Notes under the pieces: model-generated
The model's database searches: none
The model's input: the letters and a program-made list of their open reading frames with translations, nothing else
What the model was told of the DNA's origin: nothing
Assembly: GCA_002343325.1 (NCBI GenBank)
Contig: DDSG01000060.1
Coordinates: forward strand, 1,068-15,814
Origin: Phycisphaerales bacterium UBA2396
GTDB taxonomy: Bacteria; Planctomycetota; Phycisphaerae; Phycisphaerales; UBA1924
Direction of reading: 5' to 3'
DNA: 14,747 bases
Program-made: the position numbers and the translations under genes
Shown: positions 13,576 through 14,747 of the stretch, piece by piece
Numbering within the stretch: position 1 is the first letter of the stretch
How the letters are laid out: every line of letters starts with the position of its first letter

Positions 13576-14747
13576 GTGCGCGCTGGGCCGTCTCGGAGAG
13601 TGTGCGTGTGATCGTCTCAGACTGCGGCGAAGCCGCCGACTCCATCAGGAGCCATGAAACAAGGGCGAGGTCGTCGAGTCGGCCCCGCATCCACGCGTCG
13701 GCCGGGGGCGACCCCGCGGCGGCCTCAGTGAGACTTGGCAACGCACCTGCAGCGAGGTGTTCGCGCATCGGGGTAAGGAGTCGGACCAGCCGCCCCGCCG
13801 CGAGCACGGCGGCGTGCCGACGCACAACCTCGGCGAGTGCTCGATCGGCGGACTGATCCGTCCTGAGCACGAGGGCGGCAACGCCTTGAAGGCTTTCGCG
13901 CAGGGGTTGCTCGTGAGGTCGAAGCCACTCTCGGGCGGCTTCAAACCCCGGCCAGACGTTGGCCGAGAAGCCGGCGGGCTCCTCGCTGAGGGCGAGCCCG
14001 AGCCCGGCCGTGTCGTTCGCCAGTTCGATCACGCGGGCGAGCTGGCGGAGGTTCGCTTCGGCGGGAGGACCTTTGGGATCATCCTCGCGGAGCAGCGACA
14101 GAAGCCAGGCCTTTCGGCTCGAGTCGAGCGAGCTAATGATGTCTTCGGCCAGAGGCCCGAGCGCTTCGCGCAGGCGTCGACCGGCGGGAGTCTGGTCCGG
14201 GCTCATCGAGCTGCGCAGATCGCTCTCGCCACTGATGTACAGCGCGTCCGAGGCGGTGGTTGCCGTCCTTCGCAGTTCTCCCAACGAGAGCTCTGCCCGT
14301 TGGCGGCTTTGCACATCGCCCTTGCGGATGTCGTCGAGGGCGGACTTGGCGTGCTTAAGCAATGCTTCTGCAACAGGTCGGAACTCGTCGCGGGCGAGTC
14401 GATCCTCTCGAGGTCCCGTCGCGTCTCGGGCGAGCACCGCGTCGACGCGGGCCAGCAGACGAAGATCCTCGATGCGCCGGCGATGGTCGGCCAGCGCCGC
14501 GACAAAGCGCGGCGTGCTGAGTGTGTCCGGGTTGGTCAGTGCGTCGGGAAAGACCTCAAGCAGCTCGGCGGCTGAGATCGCGGCCAAGTCCCCCAGCGTG
14601 CGAGCGGCCGGCCGCAACTGACGTACGAAGTTCTGATCGCGGGCGAGCGAAGCATGAAGCGAGATCAGCTCGGCGGCCCGGGCGAGCGCACGAAGTCGCG
14701 ACAGCTCATTATGCCACTGGGCATCATCGAGCGGGGCGTGCGCTTCG
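13529..14747 (-). CDS. Unrecognised helical protein (5' partial)
   Basis: The minus-strand frame is open from the right edge to the stop at 13531-13529, so the start lies outside the window; at least 405 residues are visible. It is rich in Ala, Leu, Arg and Glu, with long helical stretches, no transmembrane segment, no clear repeat and no catalytic motif that I recognise. The visible N-terminal part (AELISLH, RDQNFVRQL) has the same helical character, and the C-terminus ends in a Pro-rich tail (LAPPPPDASTPP). Codon choice favours G/C third positions, as in neighbouring genes, and it is the longest frame here, which supports it over overlapping + strand frames. Its last 47 bases overlap the end of the TPR gene on the opposite strand. 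Function unknown; a coiled-coil or structural role would be a guess. Confidence 0.65.
   Translation of the reverse strand, partial: EAHAPLDDAQWHNELSRLRALARAAELISLHASLARDQNFVRQLRPAARTLGDLAAISAAELLEVFPDALTNPDTLSTPRFVAALADHRRRIEDLRLLARVDAVLARDATGPREDRLARDEFRPVAEALLKHAKSALDDIRKGDVQSRQRAELSLGELRRTATTASDALYISGESDLRSSMSPDQTPAGRRLREALGPLAEDIISSLDSSRKAWLLSLLREDDPKGPPAEANLRQLARVIELANDTAGLGLALSEEPAGFSANVWPGFEAAREWLRPHEQPLRESLQGVAALVLRTDQSADRALAEVVRRHAAVLAAGRLVRLLTPMREHLAAGALPSLTEAAAGSPPADAWMRGRLDDLALVSWLLMESAASPQSETITRTLSETAQRALRDLAPPPPDASTPP

Noticed and set aside
13757..14575. A 272-residue + strand frame
   Set aside because: The minus-strand frame is longer, open to the edge and has more natural codon use and helical composition. 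This one has no ribosome-binding site.
1..14747. CRISPR arrays, insertion sequences, transposase genes, phage genes or attachment sites
   Set aside because: No regularly spaced direct repeats, transposase or integrase motifs or paired terminal repeats were seen on either strand.

Overview
The window is high-GC bacterial DNA that looks like a planctomycete, most likely of the Phycisphaerae. The clues are an FG-GAP repeat protein ending in a dockerin-like EF-hand pair and a terminal Gly-Cys-Gly, a lone prepilin-like protein with a C-terminal DGHV motif, a GyrB with a long insert in its tail, and large TPR/glycosyltransferase proteins. The lineage is an inference from these features, not a search result.

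Layout, left to right. 1-1379 (+) is the 3' part of an exported FG-GAP/dockerin protein, with a likely terminator just after it. 1744-4494 (+) is gyrB, with an extended -10 promoter candidate about 130 bases upstream. 4642-5784 (+) is a PilZ-REC-Hpt-like signalling protein. 5811-5884 (-) is tRNA-His(GUG). 6089-7678 (+) is ATP-dependent PEP carboxykinase (pckA). 7740-9035 (+) is a transglutaminase-like protein whose ribosome-binding site lies in a small hairpin. 9058-9891 (-) is a lone prepilin-like protein.

From the divergent start region at 9892-9964 a tight three-gene + strand unit runs to 11280: a cysteine-rich exported small protein, a single-pass membrane protein of unknown family, and a MauE/DoxX-like membrane redox protein that looks cut short at an in-frame TAG. 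This stretch is visibly less GC-rich than its flanks and is the best candidate here for an undescribed system: a small exported disulfide-rich protein made together with its own membrane thiol-redox partner. 11386-13575 (+) is a large TPR protein with a GT-B glycosyltransferase-like C-terminus. It overlaps tail-to-tail with 13529-14747 (-), an unrecognised helical protein that runs off the right edge.

Most of the window (gyrB, tRNA-His, pckA) is ordinary housekeeping. The accessory interest lies in the signalling protein with a degenerate phosphotransfer domain, the cysteine-rich/MauE unit and its G8-containing divergent promoter region, and the possibly hairpin-controlled transglutaminase-like gene. 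All domain calls come from motifs read by eye; no database search was possible.
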